Shown in pieces: positions 54,370 through 63,359 of a DNA stretch of 64,000 bases. The notes beneath the pieces were generated by a model. That model was given only the letters and a program-made list of their open reading frames with translations, had not been told where the DNA came from and did no database searches. The translations under genes were made by a program, and so were the position numbers. Source of the DNA: CADCWK01 sp965218235 (GTDB lineage Bacteria > Chloroflexota > Chloroflexia > Thermomicrobiales > UBA6265); contig OZ244595.1 in the NCBI GenBank assembly GCA_965218235.1, positions 62,001 to 126,000 of the forward strand. The letters are read 5' to 3'. The stretch's first letter is position 1, and the number at the start of each line of letters is the position of its first letter.

Positions 54370-54385
54370 ATGAATAACAATTCAT
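54370..54385. promoter_or_regulatory. ArsR/SmtB-type operator
   Basis: ATGAAT-AACA-ATTCAT, perfect 6-base arms with 4-base spacer, between the promoter and the regulator start. The ATGAA/TTCAT halves match the ArsR/SmtB family operator type. Confidence 0.7.
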
Positions 54386-54416
54386 CTCTGAGATTCCGTC
54401 TCACCTGGAGTTGTCC

Positions 54417-54827
54417 ATGCCACGGCCACGCAAAGCCGACCAGTTGATTCCCCCCTTCGACCTGGACAGTTGCCCGGACCGTATCGTCCATGTCGAAGCC
54501 GTGCGAGCCGCCCGGGCGTCGCTGCCCGACGGCGGAGTACTCGGGAATCTCGCCGACTTCTTCGCGGCCCTGAGCGACCCAACCCGGCTCCGGATCGTGG
54601 CGGCCCTGGCGCATCAGGAACTTTGCGTCTGCGACGTCGCGGCCACGGTTGGGATCTCGGAGTCGGCCATCTCCCACCAGCTCCGGACACTGCGCCAGCT
54701 TGGTCTGGTCCGGACGCGGCGGGAAGGGCGGCGGGTCTATTACGCCCTGGATGATGACCATGTGAGCGATCTCTACCGGCAGGGGGTCGAGCACGTCGCG
54801 CATCGCGACGAAGGAAGGAAGAACTAG
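54417..54827 (+). CDS. ArsR/SmtB-family (CadC-like) metal-sensing repressor
   Basis: A 136-residue winged-helix repressor. The helix-turn-helix is LCVCDVAATVGISESAISHQ, LRTLRQLGLVRTRREGRRVY. Cys70 and Cys72 (LCVCD, the alpha-3 site) with a lone N-terminal Cys19 resemble the CadC Cd/Pb site, and DDDHVSDLYRQGVEHVAH supplies the alpha-5 zinc-type site (His115, His126, His129). GGAG lies six bases before the ATG at 54417. It should repress the ATPase and CDF genes that follow until metal binds. A GTG start of the ATPase follows its stop without a gap. Confidence 0.93.
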   Translation: MPRPRKADQLIPPFDLDSCPDRIVHVEAVRAARASLPDGGVLGNLADFFAALSDPTRLRIVAALAHQELCVCDVAATVGISESAISHQLRTLRQLGLVRTRREGRRVYYALDDDHVSDLYRQGVEHVAHRDEGRKN

Positions 54828-57338
54828 GTGGAAACGCAAGGACGATCCACCCCGGTTCACGACCACGACCATGACTATGACTATGACGGCGCTGACGAAA
54901 TCGTCGCCGCGCCCGTTGCGACGGGTGAAACGACCTGCCGGCTGGATGTCAGCGGGATGGATTGCGGTGACTGCGCCAAGACCATCGACGCATCCCTGAC
55001 GAAGATGCCCGGCGTGCAAATGTCGCGGACCAGTTTTGCCGGCGGGACGGTCGATATTGCCTACGACCCCACGATCATCGAGCCGCCGGCACTGCGCGAC
55101 CGGATCCGGTCGCTCGGCTACACGATCGCAGCGGAGCCTGCGAAGTCAGCAGCGAACCATCCCTGGGTGTTTGATGTCACTGGGATGGACTGCGCCGACT
55201 GCGCCCGCACGATCGAATCGGGCGTCCGTCGCCTGCCCGGCGTCGCCACGGCCGCGATCAACTTCGGCGCCGCGACGCTGACCGTGACGCCGGCGGATCT
55301 CGGTCTCCAGCGGGATGCCGTCGTCCGTGCGGTCTCGAGCGCGGGTTATCAGGCGACGCCGAGAGCTGAGACCGGCTCTGCCCGGACCAATGCCCCGGCG
55401 GACGTGCCATGGTGGCGCCAGCGGCGGATCATCGAAGTCGCTCTGGCGACCATCCTCTGGCTAACCGGATTCGTCTCCGAGCGGGCTGGCGCCAGCCTCG
55501 CCGTGGTCGCCGTTCCGTTCGTCGGTGCAATGATCCTGGCCGGATACCCGGTCGCCCGCGCCGGCTGGTTCGCGCTCAAGGCGCGCCGGGCGGACATGAA
55601 CCTGCTCATGACCGTCGCGGCCGTGGGAGCCGTCGCCATCGGTCGGTGGGACGAGGGCTCGTCGGTCCTGATCCTGTTCGCCATTGGCCTGACGCTCCAG
55701 AACCTCACGCTCGACCGGACCCGGCGCGCCCTTCAGGCACTGATCAAGCTGGTTCCCGCCGAGGCCCGGTTGATCCGGAACGGCGTCGAGCAGCTCGTTC
55801 CGGTCTCCGATGTTCAGGTCGGCGAGAGCGTCTCGGTCCGACCAGGCGACCGGCTCCCGGTCGATGGTCTAATCGTGACGGGGTACACCTCGGTCGATCA
55901 GGCCTCGATCACCGGCGAGTCGATTCCGGTCGAGGTCGAGCCAGGCAGCACGGTCTACGCCGGCAGCATCAATGGTGACGGCGCGATCGAAGTCCGCTCC
56001 ACCAAGCCCGCCACCGACACGACCCTGTCCCGGATCATCCACCTCGTCGAGGAAGCGCAGGCGTCGAAGGCTCCCGCCCAGGCGTTCGTCGACAAGTTCG
56101 CCGCAATCTACACGCCGATCGTCATCGCGGCGGCGGCGATCATCGGGCTGATCGTTCCCGTCTTCACGGGTGATTTCCAGCAGTGGATTTTCCGCGCGCT
56201 GATCCTCCTCGTGGTTGCCTGTCCCTGCGCCCTGGTCATCTCGACGCCTGTCGCGCTCGTCGCGGCGATCGGCTCGGCATCCCGCCGGGGGGTGCTGTTC
56301 AAGGGCGGCATGGCCATCGAGTCCCTCTCCACCGTTCGCGCGATCGCGTTCGACAAGACGGGCACTCTGACCGAAGGCCGCCCGGAAGTCGTCGATATCG
56401 TTCCGTTCGGCAACGACTCTCCATCGACGCTGCTGGCGCAGGCCGCGGCGGTCGAGCAGCAGGCTACCCATCCAATCGCCCGGTCGATCGTGACGGAGGC
56501 CGGGCGCCGCGAGATCGTCATCCCGGCCGGCCGCGAGGCGCAGACCATTCCCGGCAAGGGCGCCCGAGCGACCATCGGGAACGAGACGATCCTCGTCGGC
56601 AGCCGGCGACTGTTCGGCGGGCTGCCCGAGCCGGTCGAGCAGCGGCTCCAGGCCATGGAGCAGGACGGCAAGACCGGGATCCTGATCGGAACGGCCGACG
56701 GCGTGACCGGCATCATCAGCGTCGCCGACCCAGTCCGGCCCCAGAGCCGCGACGCCGTTGCCCAGCTCAACCACCTTGGTCTCCGGACCATCATGCTCAC
56801 CGGCGACAACCGCTTCGTCGCCGAACGGATCGGCGGCGTGGTCGGCGTGACGGACATCCGGGCGGAACTGCTGCCCGCGGACAAGGTCACGGCCATCGAC
56901 GATGCGCTCAGGCAGAGCCCGGTGGCGATGGTCGGTGATGGCGTCAACGACGCGCCCGCCCTGGCTCACTCGACCGTCGGGATCGCGATGGGCGGAGCGG
57001 GATCGGATGTTGCCATCGAGGCGGCCGACGTCGCGCTGATGGGCGACGAACTGGACGAGGTACCATTCGCGGTCCGACTGGCCCGGAACACGATGTCGAT
57101 CATCCGGCAGAACATCACCGCATCGATCGCTGTCAAGGTCGTCTTCCTGGTCCTGACTTTCACTGGGATCACCAATCTCTGGCTTGCCGTCCTTGCTGAC
57201 ACCGGCATGGCGTTGATCGTGACCTTCAACTCCCTCCGTCTGCCCCGGACCACTCGCCAGCGGCCCAACTCGCCGTCGACACCGATCGCATCGTTCGAGC
57301 CGTCCACCAGCCGGCCCCAGTCGGCGGCGGCTGACTGA
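54828..57338 (+). CDS. P1B-type heavy-metal ATPase (Zn/Cd/Pb exporter)
   Basis: An 836-residue membrane pump with a His/Asp-rich N-terminus (HDHDHDYDYD) and two HMA domains with C-x-x-C metal sites (GMDCGDC, about 43-49, and GMDCADC, about 119-125). The core has the phosphorylation motif DKTGT (Asp509), the transmembrane CPC metal site (Cys465/Cys467), HPIARSIV and GDGVNDAPA. The late TM segment LADTGMALIVTFNSLRL carries the Asp found in Zn/Cd/Pb (P1B-2) pumps. The GTG start touches the repressor stop; AAGGAAGG precedes it. It exports the metal that the repressor senses. Confidence 0.95.
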   Translation: METQGRSTPVHDHDHDYDYDGADEIVAAPVATGETTCRLDVSGMDCGDCAKTIDASLTKMPGVQMSRTSFAGGTVDIAYDPTIIEPPALRDRIRSLGYTIAAEPAKSAANHPWVFDVTGMDCADCARTIESGVRRLPGVATAAINFGAATLTVTPADLGLQRDAVVRAVSSAGYQATPRAETGSARTNAPADVPWWRQRRIIEVALATILWLTGFVSERAGASLAVVAVPFVGAMILAGYPVARAGWFALKARRADMNLLMTVAAVGAVAIGRWDEGSSVLILFAIGLTLQNLTLDRTRRALQALIKLVPAEARLIRNGVEQLVPVSDVQVGESVSVRPGDRLPVDGLIVTGYTSVDQASITGESIPVEVEPGSTVYAGSINGDGAIEVRSTKPATDTTLSRIIHLVEEAQASKAPAQAFVDKFAAIYTPIVIAAAAIIGLIVPVFTGDFQQWIFRALILLVVACPCALVISTPVALVAAIGSASRRGVLFKGGMAIESLSTVRAIAFDKTGTLTEGRPEVVDIVPFGNDSPSTLLAQAAAVEQQATHPIARSIVTEAGRREIVIPAGREAQTIPGKGARATIGNETILVGSRRLFGGLPEPVEQRLQAMEQDGKTGILIGTADGVTGIISVADPVRPQSRDAVAQLNHLGLRTIMLTGDNRFVAERIGGVVGVTDIRAELLPADKVTAIDDALRQSPVAMVGDGVNDAPALAHSTVGIAMGGAGSDVAIEAADVALMGDELDEVPFAVRLARNTMSIIRQNITASIAVKVVFLVLTFTGITNLWLAVLADTGMALIVTFNSLRLPRTTRQRPNSPSTPIASFEPSTSRPQSAAAD

Positions 57339-58308
57339 TGGCACACAATCACGCAAGCGCGGGCGCTCAGAACCGCGGCCGCCTGCGGATCGTCTTCCTG
57401 CTGACCGCCTCGTACATGGTGATCGAGTTCATCGGAGCCGCGATCTCCGGCAGTCTGGCGCTCCTCGCCGACGCCGCCCATATGCTGACGGACGTGGGGG
57501 GTCTCGGCCTCGCATTGCTGGCAATCTGGTTCGCCGCGCGGCCAGCGACCACGGGACACAGCTACGGGTTCTATCGGACCGAGATCCTCGCGGCGATGGT
57601 CAATGGGCTTGTCCTCCTCGGCATTGGAATCTACATCCTGTACGAGGCCTGGAAACGCTTCTCCAACCCGCCCGAGGTCGGCAGCGTCACCGTCATTATC
57701 GTCGCGATCTTCGGCCTCACGATCAATGTGACCGGGGCGATCCTGCTCCGCAGCGGCTCGGCCGAGAGCCTGAACGTTCAGGGCGCCTTCCTCGAAGTCG
57801 TGGCGGACCTGCTGGGCTCGATCGGCGTCATCGTCGCCGGCGTGATCATGCTGACGACCGGGTGGTGGTACGCGGACCCAATCTTCTCCATCGTCATCGG
57901 ACTCTTCATCGTCCCACGGACGTACCAGCTCCTCAAGGCGCGGTCCTCATCCTCATGGAAGGCACCCCGACCGGGATCGACCCAGTCGCGGTCGAAGCGA
58001 CCATCCTCGCCGATCCAGATGTGGAGAGCGTCCATGATCTACATGTCTGGAGTATCACGTCGGGTCTTGCCGCAATGTCGAGTCATGCCCGCATTTCCTC
58101 GTCAGCCGACGGCGACGCCGTGCTGACCCGCCTGGGCTCTGCCCTGACCGAGTCGTACGATCTTCACCACACGACAATCCAGATAGAGCAATCGCCCCTG
58201 CCAGAGGAGATCTATCACGAGACGGGCAACGAACCGGAACCAGGCAGGATCACCGCGGCTCACGGGCATGACCACCCAAGGGAGTCACCTGACACCCAGA
58301 CTGCCTGA
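57338..58308 (+). pseudogene. CDF-family zinc/cadmium exporter, frameshifted
   Basis: The first frame (ATG at 57338) encodes CzcD-like segments TASYMVIEFIGAAISGSLAL, LLADAAHMLTDVGG (TM2 His-x3-Asp) and AFLEVVADLLGSIGVIVAGV (TM5), up to VPRTYQLLKA. A different frame then supplies VLILMEGTPTGIDPVAVEAT and VHDLHVWSITSGLAAMSSHA, the cytoplasmic domain, ending at 58308. The junction is near 57936-57942, and one missing base (AAGGC_GCGGTC) would restore a normal protein of about 320 residues. In TM5 the usual His is Glu. ATG overlaps the ATPase stop (ATGA-like), so it is the third gene of the operon. It may be a sequencing or assembly error or a true break. Confidence 0.8.
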
Positions 58309-58459
58309 CGCTGGGCACCATTCAGTCCACCGGGCTGCGTTCCGACGCAGCCCGGCAAGATAGGGAACCTCCCGATTGACGGGCCGAACGACGAGAACCG
58401 GCGTCTCGGCCCGCGGCTCGACCAGGGCGGTCCTGGCATGGTGTAGGCTGCCCGGTACA

Positions 58460-58724
58460 GCGTTGATGGGACCAAGTAGCGGCGGTCCCCGGGTCACAGC
58501 GAGTCGCCGGCGGTGGGAGGGCGACACCCGGACCGGCCGTGAAGACCTCCCGGAGCGCGGCGCACAATGCCGGAGACCGTGGCGACTCGCCCGGTTTCGG
58601 CTCAGGCTCCGACGGTTCGCCTCCGTTATTGGGCCTCAAGACCGCGCCTGCTCCTCGCGCGGTGAAGTGCGGTGGCACCACGGGCCGCTCCCTCGTCCGC
58701 ATGCCGAGGGAGCGATCGTTTTTT
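58460..58724 (+). promoter_or_regulatory. T-box riboswitch, Asp (GAC) specifier
   Basis: Transcribed leader of the downstream aspartyl-tRNA synthetase gene. Stem I base GGGA/TCCC (58468-58471 with 58548-58551) flanks the specifier loop: 5-prime strand AGTA (58475-58478), 3-prime strand GAA then GAC (58544-58546, aspartate codon). The T-box core is GGTGGCACCA (58671-58680) with bulge TGGC, matching a tRNA ending G-CCA (tRNA-Asp discriminator is G). It ends with a perfect terminator and T6. Uncharged tRNA-Asp should promote the antiterminator and raise expression. Confidence 0.85.
58686..58724 (+). terminator. T-box intrinsic terminator
   Basis: Perfect 10-base arms CGCTCCCTCG/CGAGGGAGCG (58686-58695, 58705-58714), nine-base loop, then ATCG and TTTTTT at 58719-58724. 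A second short hairpin (CGGGAC/GTCCCG) follows before the gene. Confidence 0.85.
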
Positions 58725-58757
58725 CGGGACTTTCCGTCCCGGGAAAGGCGGTGTCTC

Positions 58758-60059
58758 ATGGAGCGCGTCTGGTCCACGAACCTCATCATCCACGCCGGGC
58801 GGCCCGTTCGCCTCGCGGGCTGGTTACACCGGTATCGATAGCTGTCCCACGTCGGCTTCCTCGTCCTGCGGGACGCACGAGGGCTCGCCCAGATCGTCGT
58901 CGACGACCCGGAAACGGCGGCCCAACTCGGTCGGCTCGCCAATGAGTCGGTCCTATCGATCGCGGGACAGGCCGTCGCGAACCCCCAGGCACCGGGCGGT
59001 GCCGAAGTCCACGAGCCGGCGGTCACGGTCCTCTCGGAGGCCATTCCGCCACCGTTCGACCTGTTCCGTCCGGTGCTCGCCGCCCAGCTCCCGACGATCC
59101 TGGACCACGCGCCGGTCGCCCTGCGGCACCCGGCGGTCCGGGCCCGGCACCGGCTGGCGGCGGTGCTGACCGAGGGATTCCGGGCAGCGCTGACAGCGGA
59201 CGGCTTCACGGAGATCCACACGCCGAAGATCGTCGCGGCGGCGACCGAGGGCGGCGCCAACGTCTTCCCGATCGACTACTTCGGCCGGACGGCTTATCTC
59301 GCCCAGAGCCCGCAGCTCTACAAGCAGGTCATGGTGGGCGTCTTCGAGCGGGTCTTCGAGACCGGTCCGGTCTTCCGGGCCGAGCCGCACGACACGCCCC
59401 GGCACCTCAACGAGTACATCTCGCTCGACGCCGAGATCGGCTTCGTCGCCGACGAGCGTGAGGTGATGGCCGTCCTCAGCCAGACACTCCGGTCAATGTT
59501 CGAGCGGCTGCCGGACCGGCTGGGCGCCGACCTCGCCCTCGCCGGCGTGACCCTTCCGACCATCCCAGACGAGATCCCGGCGATCCACTTCACCGACGCC
59601 CGCGACCTGATCTCCGGCGGCCTCGGCGACGAGCGGGAGCGGCACGAACCAGACCTCTCACCGGCCGGCGAGCGCTGGCTGGGCGAGTGGGCGCTGCGAA
59701 CCCACGGCTCCGACCTGCTTTTCGTCACCGGCTACCCGATGAGCAAGCGCCCGTTCTACACCCATCCTGATCCCGATCAACCGGGTTTCTCCCGCGGATT
59801 CGACCTGCTGTTCCGCGGCCTCGAACTCGTCACCGGCGGCCAGCGCCTCCACCACCTCGCCGATTACCTCGCCGCCCTGAGCGAACGCGTAATGGACCCG
59901 GAACCGTTCGGCTGGTACCTCGACGCCTTCCGGCACGGGATGCCGCCCCACGGCGGCTTCGCGATCGGCCTCGAACGCCTCGTCGCCCGCCTGACCAGCC
60001 AGGCCAACCTCCGGGAGGTGACGCTGTTCCCGCGGGACACCAACCGCCTCACCCCGTAG
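58758..60059 (+). pseudogene. aspS: archaeal-type aspartyl-tRNA synthetase interrupted by an in-frame TAG
   Basis: The frame from ATG 58758 encodes a class II synthetase of the short archaeal/AspS2 (non-discriminating-like) type, about 433 residues. The OB anticodon domain begins MERVWSTNLIIHAGRPVRLA, GWLHRYR, then TAG at codon 28 (58839-58841), then LSHVGFLVLRDARGLAQIVV in the same frame. Motif 2 is FRAEPHDTPRHLNEY and motif 3 is GFAIGLERLVARL. The relatives expected at codon 28 would have a charged or other residue between HRxR and LSHV. The remainder is intact and well conserved in look, so it is either a sequence error, a very recent mutation or suppressed. A T-box upstream fits an aspartate-related enzyme. 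Confidence 0.85.
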
Positions 60060-60506
60060 TCAGCTGAAAAGACTGCGGCCCATCCACTCGAGCATGAGTC
60101 TCCAACAACCTCAAGCGGCACAGGCCTCGTCCGTAGGGACATGGCTCTCGCTTCGCTGGCCTGGTCCACGCCGCCAGCGAAGCGAGAGGTGCTGCACCGC
60201 GAAGCGGTCCCGGTCTTCAGGAACAACGTTTCTGATGTGGAAGACGCGCCAACTCTGCACGAAGTGCCTCGCGTCGCCACGAAAGGGGGTCAAGTCGCGC
60301 CCCTCGGCACAGTTCAGTGGGAAGGCGAAGCCGACCAGCAGATGCCCCTCTCCGGGCGGTGAAGCACCGCAGTGCCGAAACCGAGCCGGGGAGGAGTTGG
60401 GGAGGGGTCTGTGCGCGACCAGGGCGCCGCGATGTGACACCTCGGCTTCAATGTCGGGCCCGCAAGCCTCGCCCCATGGAAAAGCACCTTCCAGCAACAA
60501 ACGTGA
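60060..60506. other. intergenic region between aspS and the SDR gene
   Basis: A 447-base spacer at the convergent ends of aspS and the SDR gene. It holds the inverted repeat at 60145-60188 and otherwise nothing I can assign. Confidence 0.45.
60145..60188. repeat. inverted repeat / dispersed repeat, copy 2
   Basis: Perfect 16-base arms CTCTCGCTTCGCTGGC and its complement around a 12-base loop, about 85 bases past the aspS stop. The arm sequence also occurs in the repeat at 25558-25604. It could terminate aspS. Confidence 0.7.
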
Positions 60507-61307
60507 TCAGATCGCGCCGACCGACCCGGCGTCGACCCGGTAATTGGATCCATTCACGAACGAGGTCCGGTCGGAGCAGAGGAACACGATCACGTTGGCG
60601 ACCTCGTCCGGGGTGCCGCGCCGCTTGAGGTCGATCCCCGGCCGCTCCTCCCGGAGGAAGCTCTGGATCGCCTCGTCAACGCCGGTCCCCTCCTCCTTCG
60701 CCCGCTTGTCCATCATCGCGTCCGTCATTGGCGTCTGGATGAAGGCTGGCGAGACGGCGTTGACCAGCACGCCCTCCGGCGCGTAGGTCCGTGACAGGCC
60801 CTTGGACAGCGCGAGGATGCCTGCCTTGGCCGAGCAGTACGGAATCTCGTTTGGGTAGGGCTGGATGGCGTCCTCGGAGGCAATCAGGACGATCCGGCCC
60901 CAGCCGCCCGTCCGCAGTGCCGGCAGAAAGGTGCTCACCAGCCGGACCGGCCCCATCAGATCGGTCTCGATCGTCTTCACCCAGCCGGCGTCGTCGATCT
61001 CGTGGAACATGCCCTGGGCGCCCGTGATCCCGGCGCACTGGACGAGGATGTCGATGTCGCCGATGGCTGCCTGCACCTTCTCCGAAAGCGTCGCGAGCTG
61101 ATCGAGCTTCGTGATGTCGGCGGCGAAGGCGTGCAGGCTCCCCTCGGGCGCGGTGAGCTGGGCAGCCGCCGCGTCGAGTTTGCCCTGATCGATGTCAGTG
61201 ACGACGACCGTCACGCCCTCCTCCAGCAGCAGCCGGGCGGTGTGCCAGCCGATACCCGAGTCGGCGCCAGTGACCAGCGCCTTGCGTCCCTTGATTCCCA
61301 GATCCAT
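60507..61307 (-). CDS. short-chain dehydrogenase/reductase (classical SDR)
   Basis: A 266-residue NAD(P)-dependent oxidoreductase. The cofactor loop is TGADSGIGWHTA, the second loop QCAGITG (NNAG variant), the catalytic Ser is in LIASEDA, and Tyr-x3-Lys is present in PYCSAKAG. The late NAVSPAFIQTPMTD and NGSNYRVDAG segments match FabG-like enzymes. The substrate is unknown. The ATG at 61307 has AGGGAG seven bases upstream. Confidence 0.92.
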   Translation of the reverse strand: MDLGIKGRKALVTGADSGIGWHTARLLLEEGVTVVVTDIDQGKLDAAAAQLTAPEGSLHAFAADITKLDQLATLSEKVQAAIGDIDILVQCAGITGAQGMFHEIDDAGWVKTIETDLMGPVRLVSTFLPALRTGGWGRIVLIASEDAIQPYPNEIPYCSAKAGILALSKGLSRTYAPEGVLVNAVSPAFIQTPMTDAMMDKRAKEEGTGVDEAIQSFLREERPGIDLKRRGTPDEVANVIVFLCSDRTSFVNGSNYRVDAGSVGAI

Positions 61308-61614
61308 CTGTCGACTCCCTGTCCGGTGTTCTCGCGACTCAAACACAGCGCCGATAGATGACCGGGTTGATGGTGCGCTGACGAAACGCACAGGGCAGAT
61401 TCCATGCCCACCGAAAATCCCCGCTCAGCCTGACCGACTCCCCGTACCGTCCGATGACCGTCAGCGGACATCGCCCGGCGAACATCGTCCGTTGCGCCCT
61501 GTTCGTTGCTACTTGCTATAGTCACGGGCGATTGGGCTGTTCCGGTCTCGGCAGCCAGGCGCGACAGGCAAGACTGCCCGCGTCCCTTCTCACTGAATCA
61601 GGAGCGACGACCCG

Positions 61615-62592
61615 ATGGATCCGTTCGCCCGCGTCCCGGTCGGCTCGGCCGGTCTTCAGATCACGCAACTGGGACTTGGTGCCGCCGCGCTCGGTGGCGA
61701 TTTCGCGACCGACGCCGACGCCGAGGCGACCGTCCGGACTGCCTGGGATGCCGGTATCCGCTACTTCGATGTCGCACCGATGTACGGAAATGGCGCCGCC
61801 GAACTCCGGCTGGGTCGGGCGCTGGCTGCTTACCCGCGGGATGAGTACGTGCTACCCAGCAAGGTCGGCCGGCTCATCCCCGGCCACGAGGACGGCGATG
61901 GCGTCGGGGACCGCTGGGCCTACGACTTCAGCGCCGACGGTGTCAGGCGCTCGTTCGCGGCCAGCCTAACCCGGCTCGGCGTCGACCGGATCGACATCCT
62001 GCTCATCCATGATCCGGACGACTCCTACGATGCGGCGCTGAGCGAGGCCTACCCGGCCCTCGCCGATCTGCGCGGTCAAGGCATCGTCGGCGCGATCGGG
62101 TTCGGCATGACCCAGATCCCGCTGCCGGTCCGCTTCGTCCGCGAGACCGACATGGACGTCCTGCTGCTGGCTGGCCGCTACACGCTGCTCGACACCGAGG
62201 GCGCCGACGAGTTGTTGCCGCTCTGTGTCGAACGCGGTGTCTCCGTTCTGAATGCCCAGTCGCTCCACGGTGGGCTGATCGAGGCGCAACCCAACCCGCG
62301 GTTTCACTACCAGCCCGTCGACCCGGCGACGGCGGCGAAGGTCGATACCATTCGAGAGATTTGCGACCGCTACGGGGTCCCGACGGCGGCGATCGCGATC
62401 CAGTTCCCGCTTGCCCACCCCGCCGTCGCCGCCATCCTGACCGGCCCATCGACTGGCGACCAGATGGCCGGCAACATCGCCTGGGCGGGGATGGAAATCG
62501 CGGACGCTCTCTGGTCCGATCTCCGGGAGGCGGGGCTCCTGGCCATCGATATCCCGACGCCGACGCTTCCTCCTGGAAAGGGCTCCCCATGA
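61615..62592 (+). CDS. aldo/keto reductase (D-threo-aldose 1-dehydrogenase-like)
   Basis: A 325-residue TIM-barrel oxidoreductase. The catalytic tetrad is visible: Asp in YFDVAPMYGNG, Tyr in the same block, Lys in LPSKVGRLIPG and His in ILLIHDPDD. This arrangement with GHEDGDGVGDRW matches L-fucose/D-threo-aldose dehydrogenases. AGGAG lies ten bases before the ATG. Its last codon overlaps the next gene by four bases (ATGA), so it is coupled to the ThuA-like gene, suggesting a shared sugar pathway. Confidence 0.92.
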   Translation: MDPFARVPVGSAGLQITQLGLGAAALGGDFATDADAEATVRTAWDAGIRYFDVAPMYGNGAAELRLGRALAAYPRDEYVLPSKVGRLIPGHEDGDGVGDRWAYDFSADGVRRSFAASLTRLGVDRIDILLIHDPDDSYDAALSEAYPALADLRGQGIVGAIGFGMTQIPLPVRFVRETDMDVLLLAGRYTLLDTEGADELLPLCVERGVSVLNAQSLHGGLIEAQPNPRFHYQPVDPATAAKVDTIREICDRYGVPTAAIAIQFPLAHPAVAAILTGPSTGDQMAGNIAWAGMEIADALWSDLREAGLLAIDIPTPTLPPGKGSP

Positions 62593-63275
62593 CCGCGATC
62601 ATCCTGACCGGCAGCGACCGCTACGCCAGCCGATGGCACGACCACGCCGCCAACGCCCAGCGGATCGCTGAGATCCTCGGGGCAGTGAGTATCGACGCCC
62701 ACCTACGCGCCACGCACCCCCGCACGTTCCGCGAACTTGACCGGATCGACCTCCTGATCGTCGAGGCTGGCCGCGGCGCCGCCAGCCCGGACGACGCGAC
62801 GGACGATGAGTGGGCGGTCGCCCATGCGCAGCTGGCCGAATACGTCAGCCGGGGCGGGGCGCTGCTCGTGATGCACAACGCGATCGCCGCCTTCAGCGAC
62901 CTGCCGGCCTGGTCCAACTGGGTCGGTGGCTCCTGGGTCGAGGGGATCTCGATGCACCCGCCGATCGCCGACAACACGATCGCCCCGCGCGAGACCGACC
63001 ACCCGATCGTCGACGGGCTCGGCCCGATCACCGTCCACGACGAGCTCTACAGCCACCTCGGGCGGGCCGACGACAACGTCGTCCTCGCCCACCACCGCTA
63101 TGACGACCAGAAGCAGCCGCTCGTCTGGACCCGCGAGACCGAGACCGGGCGGGTCGTCGTCGACACCCTCGGCCACGATGTCCGCTCCTACGACAGCGAG
63201 AGCCGCAACCGGCTCCTCCAGCGGGAGGCGCTCTGGGCCATCGACTTCGACCCGGTGGTGATCCGAGGCACCTGA
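62589..63275 (+). CDS. ThuA-like (trehalose-utilisation-domain) protein
   Basis: A 228-residue protein of the class-I glutamine-amidotransferase-like ThuA family. It begins TAIILTGSDRYASRWHDHAA; RGGALLVMHNAIAAF, WVEGISMHPPIADNTI, HDELYSHLG and GRVVVDTLGHDVRSYDSES are family segments. ThuA proteins are linked to disaccharide (trehalose, 3-keto-sugar) metabolism, but the reaction is not fully settled. Its ATG overlaps the aldo/keto reductase stop by four bases. Confidence 0.9.
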   Translation: MTAIILTGSDRYASRWHDHAANAQRIAEILGAVSIDAHLRATHPRTFRELDRIDLLIVEAGRGAASPDDATDDEWAVAHAQLAEYVSRGGALLVMHNAIAAFSDLPAWSNWVGGSWVEGISMHPPIADNTIAPRETDHPIVDGLGPITVHDELYSHLGRADDNVVLAHHRYDDQKQPLVWTRETETGRVVVDTLGHDVRSYDSESRNRLLQREALWAIDFDPVVIRGT

Positions 63276-63359
63276 GCATGTGACCCGATCTGTCGTCGAT
63301 CTCCTGTCGCTTTCAGCGTAGCGAGCCCTCAAGACCGACCCCAACCAGGAGTTGCCCGG

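Noticed and set aside
60221..60232. GAAC-AACG-TTTC, same form as the recA LexA-like site
   Set aside because: It lies between the convergent ends of aspS and an SDR gene and precedes no gene start.
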